From an uncultured Lachnospiraceae bacterium (GTDB lineage: Bacteria; Bacillota; Clostridia; Lachnospirales; Lachnospiraceae), in the NCBI GenBank assembly GCA_910586005.1, contig CAJUHG010000016.1, positions 1 to 43,330 of the forward strand: a stretch of DNA of 43,330 nt, given 5' to 3'. This document shows, one piece after another, positions 24,407 to 33,156 of the stretch. The notes under the pieces are model-generated. The model made no database searches. It had not been told where the DNA came from and saw only the letters and a list, made by a program, of their open reading frames with translations. Every line of letters starts with the position of its first letter. Within the stretch, counting starts at the first letter, position 1. The position numbers and the translations under genes are program-made.

Positions 24407-25489
24407 TTATTTTACATATTCATTTGTTTTTTCTTGTACTAACTTATGAATATGAATGCAGTTAGGCTGATCAATGGAAATAGGTTTTCCTTCCATAAGG
24501 AAATATTTTTTCTCATAATCTATTTTAAACATTGTGATTTCATTACTATCATGATTTAAACTTACAAAATGCTTTCCATCTGGGAAAATTGCAAGTGTTT
24601 TAGGATAATCTCCACTAATAGCTGATTCACATATTCTAGTTAATTCTCCTGTTTCCTGATTGACAGAATAAATAATAACTGTGTTCGTTCCTGCATTAGA
24701 ACAAAATAGATATCTACCATCTTCACTGATTTCCATACCAGAAGCTCCACAATTGCGCCTTTCTGCTTCCTCTACAGTATAAATACTTTGTATCCTTTCA
24801 AATTCAGGACCTTGTGGTGCACATTCATAATGATATACATCCACTTCATTGGTCTCTTCACATAATACATATGCATATTTCCCATCAGGAGTAAAACGTA
24901 TCATTCTTGGAGAGGATTCCAAATGTTCTCTTAAGATATCTGCTATCTTTAATTTTCCTCTCTCATAATCAATTTGATAAATTTTTACTTGGTCTAAACC
25001 ACCATCTACCGCACAAAGGTAATATTCTTTTGGTGTTAATTTTACACAATTTACATGAGGGCGATAATTTCGTTCTGCAATACTTCTTCCCATACCTGTA
25101 TGGAAAATACCATCTGCAATTTCTCCAATACTTCCATCTTCTTTTAAATTCATCATAGTAACGCGACCATCATGATAACCACCTACAAATAGATAGCGGT
25201 TTTTTTTATCCACATCCACATAACATCCTCTCATACCGCCAATCCACTGTTCATTTATGGCTTCTAAATCACCATCTGGAAGAATTTTAAATGCTGCTAC
25301 ACCTTCATCTGCTATAGAATATAGAAATCTTCCATCTGCAGAAACCGTCAAATGAGATGGATTATTAATGGGAATTACCTTCCGCTCTGTCATAGTTCCT
25401 TCTTCCACATCTAAATCATAAATATGAATGCCTACACTGTTTCCATGTGTATAAGTACCTACATATGCTACATATTTGTCTTTATACAT
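24407..25489 (-). CDS. Lactonase / 6-phosphogluconolactonase-like beta-propeller protein
   Basis: This 360-residue protein is of the seven-bladed propeller lactonase family (Pgl/YkgB type, PF10282). It begins YVAYVGTYTHGNSVGIHIYDLD and has repeated blades of the form SADGRFLYSIAD, TPDGKYAYVLCEETNEVDVY, SEDGRYLFCSNAGTNTVII and FPDGKHFVSLNHDSNEITMF. Members hydrolyse 6-phosphogluconolactone or other lactones, but many are untested, so the substrate is uncertain. It starts 6 bases after the U32 gene and is probably the last gene of the operon that begins near 31400. Confidence 0.88.
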   Translation of the reverse strand: MYKDKYVAYVGTYTHGNSVGIHIYDLDVEEGTMTERKVIPINNPSHLTVSADGRFLYSIADEGVAAFKILPDGDLEAINEQWIGGMRGCYVDVDKKNRYLFVGGYHDGRVTMMNLKEDGSIGEIADGIFHTGMGRSIAERNYRPHVNCVKLTPKEYYLCAVDGGLDQVKIYQIDYERGKLKIADILREHLESSPRMIRFTPDGKYAYVLCEETNEVDVYHYECAPQGPEFERIQSIYTVEEAERRNCGASGMEISEDGRYLFCSNAGTNTVIIYSVNQETGELTRICESAISGDYPKTLAIFPDGKHFVSLNHDSNEITMFKIDYEKKYFLMEGKPISIDQPNCIHIHKLVQEKTNEYVK

Positions 25490-25495
25490 TTTTCC

Positions 25496-26728
25496 CTATG
25501 CCTCCTTCTCTTTTCTACGCAAAATATCAAACTTTGACAATGGCTGTCCTAAATCAATATATAACACTTGTTTTGGATGGGGTGCTGACTCCATCTCATT
25601 CCCATCCTCATCTTGGATTGTTTTTACAGTTAGTAAAAGATTATCTCCTTCTGGTTTCATCACTTCAATAACTTCTCCAACAGAAAATTTGTTCCGTTGC
25701 TCTATCTGATATAATCCATCTTTATTTTGTTCTCCTATCATTCCTAAATAGGTATATTCTTTTATATAAGTATTACTATTATAAATCTGTGTATTTTCAT
25801 CTGGTTTTCCAAAGAAAAAACCAGTTGTAAATTGCCTATATGTGCAATTTGAAATTTGGTCTAAATACCAAGACATATTTTTTTCATATGTTTCTTTTGA
25901 AATAAAATAATCATCAATTGCTTTTCGGTAAGTTCTAGCTACAGTTGCTACATAAAGAGCTGTTTTCATTCTGCCTTCTATTTTAAAACTATCAATTCCT
26001 GCTCCTACTAATTCTGGAATATGTTCTATCATACATAAGTCCTTAGAATTAAAAATATAAGTTCCTCGTTCATTTTCATAAACTGGAAAATATTCTCCTG
26101 GTCTAGTTTCCTCTACCACTGCATATTTCCAGCGGCAAGGATGTGTACAAGCTCCCTGATTTGCATCTCGACTGGTAAAATAATTGCTGAGCAGACACCT
26201 ACCAGAATAGGAAATACACATAGCACCATGAATAAAAGTCTCAATTTCCATTTCTTCTGGTATATTTTGATGGATTTCTGAAATCTCCTGAAGAGATAAT
26301 TCTCTTGCAGAAACTACTCGTTTTGCTCCTAATTTATGCCAAAATTGATAAGTTCCATAATTTGTATTATTAGCTTGTGTTGAAATATGTATTTCAATTT
26401 CTGGACATATTTCTCTAGCAATTGTAAAAATTCCTGGGTCCGAAATAATCAATGCATCTGGCATTTGCTCCTTTAACTCTAAAAAATAATTTTTTACACC
26501 TTTTAAATCATTATTATGTGCCAAAATATTTGCTGTCACATATACTTTTACTCCATGAGCATGTGCAAAGTCAATTCCTTCTTTGATATCTTCCATAGAA
26601 AAATTTTTTGCTTTCGCACGTAACCCAAATGCCTCTCCACCAATATATACAGCATCTGCACCAAAAATAACAGCTACTTTTAAGACTTCAAGATTACTTG
26701 CTGGAACCAGCAGCTCTGGCTTTTTCAT
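25496..26728 (-). CDS. Peptidase U32 family protein, probable tRNA/rRNA hydroxylation factor (TrhP-like)
   Basis: This is a 410-residue U32-family protein. The family signature is clear in the IETFIHGAMCISYSGRCLLS block, with later ACTHPCRW. These cysteines probably bind an iron-sulfur cluster, as in the U32 RNA-hydroxylation proteins TrhP and RlhA. In Bacillus the neighbouring genes yrrM (trmR) and yrrN/yrrO (U32) make 5-hydroxyuridine and then 5-methoxyuridine at tRNA position 34. The same adjacency here (trmR immediately upstream) supports that role over a peptidase. The start at 26728 is chosen because GGAGG lies 5 bases before it. Only one U32 gene is present. Confidence 0.88.
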   Translation of the reverse strand: MKKPELLVPASNLEVLKVAVIFGADAVYIGGEAFGLRAKAKNFSMEDIKEGIDFAHAHGVKVYVTANILAHNNDLKGVKNYFLELKEQMPDALIISDPGIFTIAREICPEIEIHISTQANNTNYGTYQFWHKLGAKRVVSARELSLQEISEIHQNIPEEMEIETFIHGAMCISYSGRCLLSNYFTSRDANQGACTHPCRWKYAVVEETRPGEYFPVYENERGTYIFNSKDLCMIEHIPELVGAGIDSFKIEGRMKTALYVATVARTYRKAIDDYFISKETYEKNMSWYLDQISNCTYRQFTTGFFFGKPDENTQIYNSNTYIKEYTYLGMIGEQNKDGLYQIEQRNKFSVGEVIEVMKPEGDNLLLTVKTIQDEDGNEMESAPHPKQVLYIDLGQPLSKFDILRRKEKEA

Positions 26729-26752
26729 AATTGCCTCCATTCTGCACGTTTT

Positions 26753-27400
26753 TTAATATATCCCTTTCACGCTGACAGTCACCCCATCTCCAAGAGGTAA
26801 GATAGAAGTAGTTAAGTTTTCCATATGTGTAATCTCATATAGATATTCCCGCATCCTCTTATGAATTGTACGATTTCGTCTGGTAATTACAAAACGTGAT
26901 TCAATAATATCTCCATCTTGAAGTACATTATCTGATACTAAAACTCCTCCTGGAGATAAAAGCCGCATAACTTCTGGGAGAAAATGAATATACTGTCCTT
27001 TGGCAGCATCCATAAAGATAAAATCGTAACATCCTGTTAATCCTTTCATCACCTGGATAGCATCTCCTTCTAATAATTCTATCACATTTTGCTTCCCTGC
27101 GCGCAAAAAATTTTCTTTTGCAATTGAAATTCTTTTTTTATAATTCTCTATTGTAGTTATCATACAATTTTCTGGATTGTATGCTTCCATCAATAACGCG
27201 GAAAATCCTACCGCAGTTCCCACCTCTAAAATACGTTTTGGACGGTTCATTGCAAGTAGGAGTTTCAAAAGGTTCTGTGTTTCTTTTCGAATCACTGGCA
27301 CATAATTGTCATGTGCTTCTTCTTCAATTTCTGTTAATAAAGAGTTGTTACCATTATCTAGAGAATTAATATAAGTAATAAGACGTTCTTCCACAATCAT
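26753..27400 (-). CDS. trmR: SAM-dependent O-methyltransferase, probable tRNA 5-hydroxyuridine methyltransferase TrmR
   Basis: This 215-residue protein of the COMT-like O-methyltransferase family contains the SAM motif ILEVGTAVGFSALLM, acidic residues in ITTIENYKKR and the metal site DFIFMDAAKGQY with SDNVLQDGDI. In Bacillus the orthologue YrrM methylates 5-hydroxyuridine-34 in tRNA. The mltG-like gene before it and the U32 gene after it match the yrrL-yrrM-yrrO order. The start at 27400 is set by TTGAGGA about 8 bases upstream; the preceding gene ends one base before this ATG. Confidence 0.88.
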   Translation of the reverse strand: MIVEERLITYINSLDNGNNSLLTEIEEEAHDNYVPVIRKETQNLLKLLLAMNRPKRILEVGTAVGFSALLMEAYNPENCMITTIENYKKRISIAKENFLRAGKQNVIELLEGDAIQVMKGLTGCYDFIFMDAAKGQYIHFLPEVMRLLSPGGVLVSDNVLQDGDIIESRFVITRRNRTIHKRMREYLYEITHMENLTTSILPLGDGVTVSVKGIY

Positions 27401-27401
27401 T

Positions 27402-27779
27402 TTACTGTTCCTCAATTTCTTCTCCTGTCATAATCTGCATCATTTCTTTTGCAGTCTGAGAGGTATTTAAGGTATACTGACCTGGCTTCAATTTATCAGA
27501 ATAAGCAGACAGACGAAGTTGTATGGCAAACACAATCCCATTATCTATCAGCCTTTTTTCCTCCAATAGACTTCCTAACTCCATTTCTGACATACCTCTT
27601 TTAAGTTGTATGATAACATCTCGGCCTGGCTCCCGTTCCAATGCTGGTTCTGTGAAAACCCGATATCCCAAATCATATGCAACCGTTCCAACTTTCACTA
27701 TAGCAAACAGAATCAAAATCAGAATTAACACGCTTAATGCACCACTCAAAACATTCAGTGCAACTTTGCTGTTTTTCAT
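27402..27779 (-). CDS. Short MltG/YceG-like protein lacking the catalytic domain
   Basis: This is a 125-residue protein with one membrane helix at about 12-34. It then has an extracytoplasmic region resembling the LysM-like part of endolytic transglycosylase MltG (VIIQLKRGMSEMELGSLLEE ... LKPGQYTLNTSQTAKEMMQIM). Full MltG is about 350 residues and has its catalytic glutamate in the C-terminal YceG domain, which is absent here. The stop is followed directly by trmR, so there is no broken remainder nearby. It occupies the yrrL (mltG) position. It is probably a binding or scaffold protein, not an enzyme. Confidence 0.78.
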   Translation of the reverse strand: MKNSKVALNVLSGALSVLILILILFAIVKVGTVAYDLGYRVFTEPALEREPGRDVIIQLKRGMSEMELGSLLEEKRLIDNGIVFAIQLRLSAYSDKLKPGQYTLNTSQTAKEMMQIMTGEEIEEQ

Positions 27780-27805
27780 AACCTTCCTCTTTTCTCCTAC
27801 TGAAA

Positions 27806-28141
27806 CTATTCAAAGCCTAAGTCAAATTCTATTTCCTCCATCAGACGATAATTAATATGTTGCACCATACGACACACTGCAAGTTCTGCGGATAAATATT
27901 CATTTACATAAGGCTCTGCCCTTAAAGGTGCAAATTCATTTTCTAAACGGTCCATCTCTAAATATAAGTCAATGTCTCTTTGTTTATGCAATTCAAAATT
28001 TCTTCTTCTAAATTCATGAATTGCTTTTTCTTTCTCTGGTTCTTTGTGGACCAATTCTCTCACTCTTTGATATTCTATATATTCTGGACTATTTTTTATC
28101 ACATCCACTAAACTTTGTAAACATTCCTCTATTTGATCCAT
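27806..28141 (-). CDS. YlbF/YmcA-family regulator
   Basis: This is a 111-residue, largely helical cytoplasmic protein of the YlbF/YmcA family (Com_YlbF). It shows ECLQSLVDVIKNSPEYIEYQ, EKAIHEFRRRNFELHKQRD and a C-terminal helix with EYLSAELAVCRMVQHIN. In Bacillus the family members YlbF, YmcA and YaaT form the Y-complex that modulates RNase Y-dependent mRNA processing. Placement directly after RNase J fits an RNA-turnover role, though that is inference. AGGGAG precedes the ATG, 15 bases beyond the rnj stop. Confidence 0.85.
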   Translation of the reverse strand: MDQIEECLQSLVDVIKNSPEYIEYQRVRELVHKEPEKEKAIHEFRRRNFELHKQRDIDLYLEMDRLENEFAPLRAEPYVNEYLSAELAVCRMVQHINYRLMEEIEFDLGFE

Positions 28142-28155
28142 AATAGCTCCCTGCT

Positions 28156-29820
28156 CTAAACTTCCATAATAATTGGCATAATCATAGGTCTTCTTTTTGT
28201 TTTTTTCCAGACAAATTCTCCTAATTCGTCCTTAATTTCGGTCTTAATTCTTCCCCAATCTGTAATATTTTTATACATACAAAAATCCATAACATCACCT
28301 AATACTTTTCTAGCTTCATCCATCAGGCTTTCTGCACCTCTTACATACACAAAACCACGACTTACAATATCTGGTCCTGCAAGAAGGAGGCCACTTCCTG
28401 CTTCTAAAGTCATAACCACAATAATAATACCATCTTCTGCTAGATGTTGTCTATCACGCAAAACAATATTTCCTACGTCTCCTACACCCAAACCATCCAC
28501 TAAAATAGCACCAACTGGAACTTGTCCTGTAATATTTGCTTCATCCTTATCTAATTCTAATACATTTCCAGAAGAAAGAATAAAAATATTATCTTTACTA
28601 AATCCTAATTCTTCTGCAATTGTTGCATGAGCACGCAAATGTCTGTATTCTCCATGAATTGGAATTGCATATTTGGGTTTCACAAGTGAATATATTAATT
28701 TAATTTCCTCCCGACAAGCATGACCAGATACATGTGCATCTTGAAAAATTACTTCCGCACCTTTCCGAAATAGCTCATTAATAACATTTGATACAGCTTT
28801 TTCATTGCCTGGTATTGGATTAGAACTAAAAATAATGGTATCTCCTGGTTTGATAGTTACTTTTCTATGAAGATTCGCAGACATCCTCGATAAGGCCGCC
28901 ATAGATTCTCCTTGACTTCCGGTAGTAATTAAAACGGTTTGCTCATCTGGATAATTTTTAAGTTGTTCGATATCAATCAATGTATTTTCTGGTATTTGTA
29001 AATATCCAAGTTCTGTAGCAGTTGTAATAATATTAACCATACTACGTCCCTCTACCACTACTTTACGGCCAAATTTATAAGCCGAATTTATAATCTGTTG
29101 TACACGGTCTACATTAGATGCAAAAGTTGCAATAATAATTCTAGTATTCGGATGATCTGCAAAGATATTATCAAATGTTTTCCCTACCGTACGCTCTGAA
29201 TTGGTAAATCCCGCACGCTCTGCATTGGTACTATCACACATTAATGCAAGTACCCCTTTTTTTCCAATCTCTGCAAAACGTTGTAAATCAATGGTATCTC
29301 CAAAAACTGGGGTATAGTCCACTTTAAAATCTCCTGTATGCACAACAATTCCGGCTGGTGAATAAATTGCAAGTGCTGCTGCATCTTGAATACTATGATT
29401 TGTTTTGATAAACTCTACCCGAAAGCATCCCAAATTGATATGTTGCCCATATTTTACAACTTTTCGTTTTACTTTGGTAAGCATATTATGCTCTCGTAGT
29501 TTGTTTTCTATAATTCCAATGGTTAACTTTGTCGCATAAACTGTCACATTAAAATCCCTCATAATATAAGGGATTGCTCCAATATGATCCTCATGACCAT
29601 GTGTAATAAAAAAACCTTTGACTTTGTCTATATTATTTTTCAGATAGGTAACATCTGGAATTACTAAATCAATCCCTAACATGTCATTTTCTGGAAAAGA
29701 TAAACCACAATCCACAACAATAATACTGTCTTCATATTCAAAGGCAGTAATATTCATTCCAATTTGCTCTAATCCACCTAAAGGAATAATTTTCAATTTT
29801 GAGTTATTTGTTTTTTTCAA
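28156..29820 (-). CDS. rnj: Ribonuclease J
   Basis: This 554-residue metallo-beta-lactamase/beta-CASP nuclease has 5'-to-3' exo- and endoribonuclease activity in mRNA decay and rRNA processing. The metal motif HGHEDHIG is at about 74-81, followed by ligands in TNHSIQDAAAL and HTGDFKVD. The beta-CASP domain contains SGHACREEIK and PIHGEYRHLRAH. A C-terminal domain ends MPIIMEV. The start is TTG at 29820, with GGAGG 6 bases upstream inside the end of fur (17-base overlap), so translation is coupled to fur. Whether it is the J1 or J2 equivalent cannot be said. Confidence 0.96.
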   Translation of the reverse strand: MKKTNNSKLKIIPLGGLEQIGMNITAFEYEDSIIVVDCGLSFPENDMLGIDLVIPDVTYLKNNIDKVKGFFITHGHEDHIGAIPYIMRDFNVTVYATKLTIGIIENKLREHNMLTKVKRKVVKYGQHINLGCFRVEFIKTNHSIQDAAALAIYSPAGIVVHTGDFKVDYTPVFGDTIDLQRFAEIGKKGVLALMCDSTNAERAGFTNSERTVGKTFDNIFADHPNTRIIIATFASNVDRVQQIINSAYKFGRKVVVEGRSMVNIITTATELGYLQIPENTLIDIEQLKNYPDEQTVLITTGSQGESMAALSRMSANLHRKVTIKPGDTIIFSSNPIPGNEKAVSNVINELFRKGAEVIFQDAHVSGHACREEIKLIYSLVKPKYAIPIHGEYRHLRAHATIAEELGFSKDNIFILSSGNVLELDKDEANITGQVPVGAILVDGLGVGDVGNIVLRDRQHLAEDGIIIVVMTLEAGSGLLLAGPDIVSRGFVYVRGAESLMDEARKVLGDVMDFCMYKNITDWGRIKTEIKDELGEFVWKKTKRRPMIMPIIMEV

Positions 29821-30313
29821 ATTGCACCTCCAAATGCTTGGCAGGTTTCCCTTTTTCCTCCTGACTTTCCTGTCTTTGATTTAAACATGTCTTACAATAA
29901 CCATAGAGCTTTACTTCATGATTAATGACCTGAAATGAGACTGCCTCCATAATCCGCGTCTCCAGCTCATCTAACAGGTCATCTCGAAAAGAAATTACAT
30001 TTCTACATTCTAGACATATTAAATGATGATGGTGATGTGCTCCTTTTCCATTGATTTTTCCAATTTCATAACGCACATAACCATCTCCAAGTTGTACACT
30101 TTCCACCAAGTTCAATTCTGATAGTAATTGTATTGTTCTATAGACAGTTGCCAATCCAATATCAGGAAACTCTGCCCTTACTAGTTCATATATTTCTTCC
30201 GCAGTTAGATGTTTGTCTTCACAAGATGCCAATGCCTTTAGAACCAAAATTCTTTGTTTGGTTTTCTTTAATCCGCGTTCTTTTAAAATCTGTTCGAAGT
30301 CTTCTTGCAGCAT
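29804..30313 (-). CDS. Fur-family metal/peroxide-responsive transcriptional repressor
   Basis: This 169-residue protein has an N-terminal winged helix (LKKTKQRILVLKAL ... DIGLATVYRTIQLLSELNLV). Its dimerisation/metal domain has the His-rich GAHHHHHLICLECRNVISF and the structural-zinc cysteines CLEC and CKTC. The DNA-recognition helix is conserved. Iron, zinc and peroxide sensors (Fur, Zur, PerR) cannot be separated reliably by eye. The start at 30313 is chosen because AAAGG lies 8 bases upstream. It sits inside the ireB-ruvX-DUF1292-rnj operon and overlaps rnj. Confidence 0.92.
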   Translation of the reverse strand: MLQEDFEQILKERGLKKTKQRILVLKALASCEDKHLTAEEIYELVRAEFPDIGLATVYRTIQLLSELNLVESVQLGDGYVRYEIGKINGKGAHHHHHLICLECRNVISFRDDLLDELETRIMEAVSFQVINHEVKLYGYCKTCLNQRQESQEEKGKPAKHLEVQFEKNK

Positions 30314-30360
30314 CCGCAACACCTTTCTGTAAAATTTATCACTGAATTATTTGCTGTTTG

Positions 30361-30621
30361 TTACATAGTAATATCTATATCTTCCAAAATTTCTGCAAAA
30401 ATTCTAGACATATATTCTAATTCCTCTTCTGCTTCTACCATCTCATATACAGATTCTTCCTCTTCATTTTGTGATACTTCCTTCATAATAAAAGCATCAC
30501 AATCTCCTTCTTCTTCTTCCGTAACCAAAAGATAGTCTATTCCATTAATTCTGGTCTGTTCTACCACATAAAATTCTACTGCCTCCTCATGATAAGGAGA
30601 CTGAAATATTATTTTTTCCAT
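30361..30621 (-). CDS. DUF1292 family protein (YrzB-like)
   Basis: This is an 86-residue, very acidic protein rich in Glu and Asp, of the DUF1292 family. Its pattern is a beta-hairpin at the N-terminus (EFYVVEQTRINGIDYLLV) followed by an acidic central stretch. Function is unknown. The ireB-ruvX-DUF1292 order is conserved in Firmicutes (yrzL-yrrK-yrzB). It starts 4 bases after the ruvX stop. Confidence 0.85.
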   Translation of the reverse strand: MEKIIFQSPYHEEAVEFYVVEQTRINGIDYLLVTEEEEGDCDAFIMKEVSQNEEEESVYEMVEAEEELEYMSRIFAEILEDIDITM

Positions 30622-30625
30622 ATTT

Positions 30626-31072
30626 CTATCCTTCTAGATTCTGCTTTGATTGAAATGCTAATGCATCTAAATATCCCTGTAAAATCAAAACAGCAGCAAG
30701 CCTGTCCAAATGACTCTTACGATTCTCTCTACGTATCCCGCCCTCTCTTAGAGTTCTTTCTGCTGCTACAGTTGTTAATCTTTCATCCCAAAGTTCTACA
30801 GGAATGCCACATCTTTTTTCTAACATTTCTTTAAACTCTAGTGTTTTCGCACAACGTTCCCCTTCTGTATTGTTCATATTCTTAGGAAATCCAAGAATAA
30901 TTTTACTTACTTGATACTCGTCTTTTAAATTATCAATTCTTGCTAGAGTTTGTCTAAGTTTTCCTGGTGACTTTCTTGGAATGGTCTCTATTCCTTGAGC
31001 AGTAACTAATAAAGCATCACTTACCGCAACACCTACTGTTTTAGAACCAAAGTCCAAACCCATAACACGCAT
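30626..31072 (-). CDS. ruvX: Putative pre-16S rRNA nuclease / Holliday junction resolvase YqgF
   Basis: This is a 148-residue RNase H-fold nuclease that matures the 5' end of 16S rRNA and has been proposed to resolve Holliday junctions. Visible are MRVMGLDFGSKTVGVAVSD with the first catalytic Asp, then LGFPKNMNNTEG and the block WDERLTTVAAERTL. The closing acidic site is in SHLDRLAAVLILQGYLD. Length is typical. AGGAGG lies 6 bases before the ATG. It is the second gene of the long operon. Confidence 0.95.
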   Translation of the reverse strand: MRVMGLDFGSKTVGVAVSDALLVTAQGIETIPRKSPGKLRQTLARIDNLKDEYQVSKIILGFPKNMNNTEGERCAKTLEFKEMLEKRCGIPVELWDERLTTVAAERTLREGGIRRENRKSHLDRLAAVLILQGYLDALAFQSKQNLEG

Positions 31073-31082
31073 AGATATCCTC

Positions 31083-31346
31083 CTATTCCCAGGAATTATT
31101 CTGAATATATTGACGCAGAATCTCTTCTACTAACTCATCTCGCTCTACCTTCATAATTAAACTTCTTGCATTCCGATGACTAGTGATATAAGTAGGATCT
31201 CCTGACATAATATACCCTACAATTTGATTCACTGGATTATAGCCTTTCTCTCGCAAAGCACTATATACAATTTCTAGCACATCATCCACTCTTATCTGCT
31301 GTTCTTTCTCTACTTTAAAATATTGAGTATTATTTTTATCCTGCAT
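31083..31346 (-). CDS. ireB: IreB-family regulatory phosphoprotein
   Basis: This 87-residue protein of the UPF0297/YrzL family shows the conserved LREKGYNPVNQIVGYIMSGDPTYITSH segment in parts, including GDPTYITSHRNAR. In Enterococcus, IreB is a substrate of the Ser/Thr kinase IreK and modulates cephalosporin tolerance. The two threonines phosphorylated there lie near the N-terminus; here only one N-terminal threonine (Thr7) is present. It heads the operon and has a promoter at 31399-31427. Its ribosome site is weak (AAGGGCG). Confidence 0.92.
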   Translation of the reverse strand: MQDKNNTQYFKVEKEQQIRVDDVLEIVYSALREKGYNPVNQIVGYIMSGDPTYITSHRNARSLIMKVERDELVEEILRQYIQNNSWE

Positions 31347-31398
31347 TTTTCCACGCCCTTATTTTCTGCTCTTTCGTTCTAAAATATTTCTTTTATCT

Positions 31399-31427
31399 AT
31401 TTTAATACAAATGTTCTGAAAATTCAA
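31399..31427 (-). promoter_or_regulatory. Promoter of the ireB-ruvX-fur-rnj operon
   Basis: On the minus strand TTGAAT (31422-31427) and TAAAAT (31399-31404) are separated by 17 bases. It is the only good match between mtaB and ireB, so it may serve up to ten genes. Confidence 0.7.
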
Positions 31428-31498
31428 TCTATATTTTCTTATAATAACAAGCATGATTCTTTACAGAAACAGCCCATTATGAAGCAAGTACTAATATT

Positions 31499-32968
31499 TT
31501 AATTATTTTCCATTAACAAAATATGCTCTTTTAACAGAGATAGCACTCTTCTTTTTATCAATTTATTTTGTAAATTACAAGTTTGATTCTCTATTTTTGG
31601 AATTGCACACTTTACATATTCTTTCGTATGTCCTATAAAATATTCTTTTTCATCCAAAATAATACATTCTTCCATAAGGACTTCTACTTCTTGACCAATA
31701 TACCATTTTAGATATTTTCTATTTATAGGAATAGAATCTTCAAAAAGTATGTCACTTCTCTTTGCTTTTATCTCCTCAGATACTTGATGTTCCATCTTAG
31801 CTGCTGGTGTTCCTTTTCTTAAAGAATATTTAAAAATATGCATTTCAAAGAATTGAATCTTCTTTAGAAATTCTCTTGTTATTTCAAATTCTTCTTCTGT
31901 TTCTCCTGGAAATCCTACAATCACATCTGTTGTAATAGCAGGATGTTGAAAATACTTGCGTAATAATTTACACTTTTCTTCATATTCTTTGCAAGTATAT
32001 CTTCGATTCATTCGTTTTAAGGTAGTGTCACACCCACTTTGCAAAGATAAATGGAAATGGGGACATATTTTAGGTAGTTTTGCTAATTCTTGTACAAATT
32101 GTTCTGTTATAATTTGTGCTTCTAAAGACCCCAAACGAATTCGCTCAATCCCTTTGATTTTATGAATTTTTTGAATCAGTGTTAATAAATTTATCTCCAT
32201 TTTTTTATTTTCTTTAACAATTACTAAATCTGTTTTTTTCTTTTCACTTCCTACTTTAGATAGCTCTTCCGTTTTTTTAGAAGATACACTATCTTCTAAT
32301 CCAATACCATAAGAACTTAAATGAATTCCTGTCAATACAACCTCTTGATATCCATTTGATGCAAGAATCTCTACTTCTTGCATTATATCAGAAACCTTGC
32401 GGCTTCTCACTCTTCCCCTAGCATATGGAATAATACAATAACTACAAAATTGATTACATCCATCTTGTATTTTAATAAATGCTCTGGTATGTCCAGCAGT
32501 ATGACTAATTTTTAAATCTTCATAATCTTTTTCTTTTGCAATATCTTCTATTGCAATCCAATGCTGTTTCTGTTCTTTTTGCTTTTGTTCTATCTTTTCC
32601 TTCTGTTCCTTGAAAGACTCTTTCTCTCTAAAATATTTTTCTAGCAAATTTGCTAACTCATGTTTTTTATTATTTCCTATTAAAATATCAATATCCTTTT
32701 CTGCTTGTACCTGCTCTATTGCAGTCTGCACATAACAACCAGCTGCCACTACCACACTGTTTGGATTCCTTCTTTTCGCTCGGTGAAGCATCTGTCTAGA
32801 CTTTTTATCTGCCATATTAGTAACAGAACAAGTATTTATCACATAAACATCTGCTTCTTCTTCAAAAGATACAATTTTATATCCAGCTTGTTCTAATATT
32901 TGCTGCATACTTTCTGTCTCATAGGCATTAACCTTACATCCTAAATTATGTAATGCTGCTTTTCTCAC
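31499..32968 (-). CDS. mtaB: tRNA t6A37 methylthiotransferase MtaB
   Basis: This radical-SAM enzyme adds a methylthio group to t6A37 of tRNAs. The 489-residue protein has N-terminal cluster cysteines in LGCKVNAYE (Cys11), INTCSV (Cys47) and AAGCYV (Cys78). The radical-SAM motif CNQFCSYC is at 171-178, followed by IPYARGRVRSR. A C-terminal TRAM-like domain follows. I place the start at GTG 32968 because VRKAALHNLGCK matches the family N-terminus; a GTG three codons earlier is also possible. Two Lys/Glu-rich insertions (about 113-140 and 225-258) make it longer than usual. It is divergent from the HPr-like gene. Confidence 0.92.
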   Translation of the reverse strand: MRKAALHNLGCKVNAYETESMQQILEQAGYKIVSFEEEADVYVINTCSVTNMADKKSRQMLHRAKRRNPNSVVVAAGCYVQTAIEQVQAEKDIDILIGNNKKHELANLLEKYFREKESFKEQKEKIEQKQKEQKQHWIAIEDIAKEKDYEDLKISHTAGHTRAFIKIQDGCNQFCSYCIIPYARGRVRSRKVSDIMQEVEILASNGYQEVVLTGIHLSSYGIGLEDSVSSKKTEELSKVGSEKKKTDLVIVKENKKMEINLLTLIQKIHKIKGIERIRLGSLEAQIITEQFVQELAKLPKICPHFHLSLQSGCDTTLKRMNRRYTCKEYEEKCKLLRKYFQHPAITTDVIVGFPGETEEEFEITREFLKKIQFFEMHIFKYSLRKGTPAAKMEHQVSEEIKAKRSDILFEDSIPINRKYLKWYIGQEVEVLMEECIILDEKEYFIGHTKEYVKCAIPKIENQTCNLQNKLIKRRVLSLLKEHILLMENN

Positions 32969-33076
32969 GCTCCTCACATCCTTTCTTATATTATTTAGAT
33001 AATTGCAAAATTTCTTTCCGTGACAATCTGACGAAAATCTTTCTTGTTTTTTTATCAAATTGGTTATGGTGTACTA

Positions 33077-33105
33077 TTGACTTTTATCACAAAAGACGAT
33101 ACTAT
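33077..33105 (+). promoter_or_regulatory. Promoter of the HPr-like gene
   Basis: TTGACT (33077-33082) and TACTAT (33100-33105) are 17 bases apart. The predicted start is about 45 bases before the ATG at 33157. Confidence 0.7.
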
Positions 33106-33156
33106 AAAAAATATTTGATAACTATTTCAAATAATAATGATTAAGGAGGCATTTAC

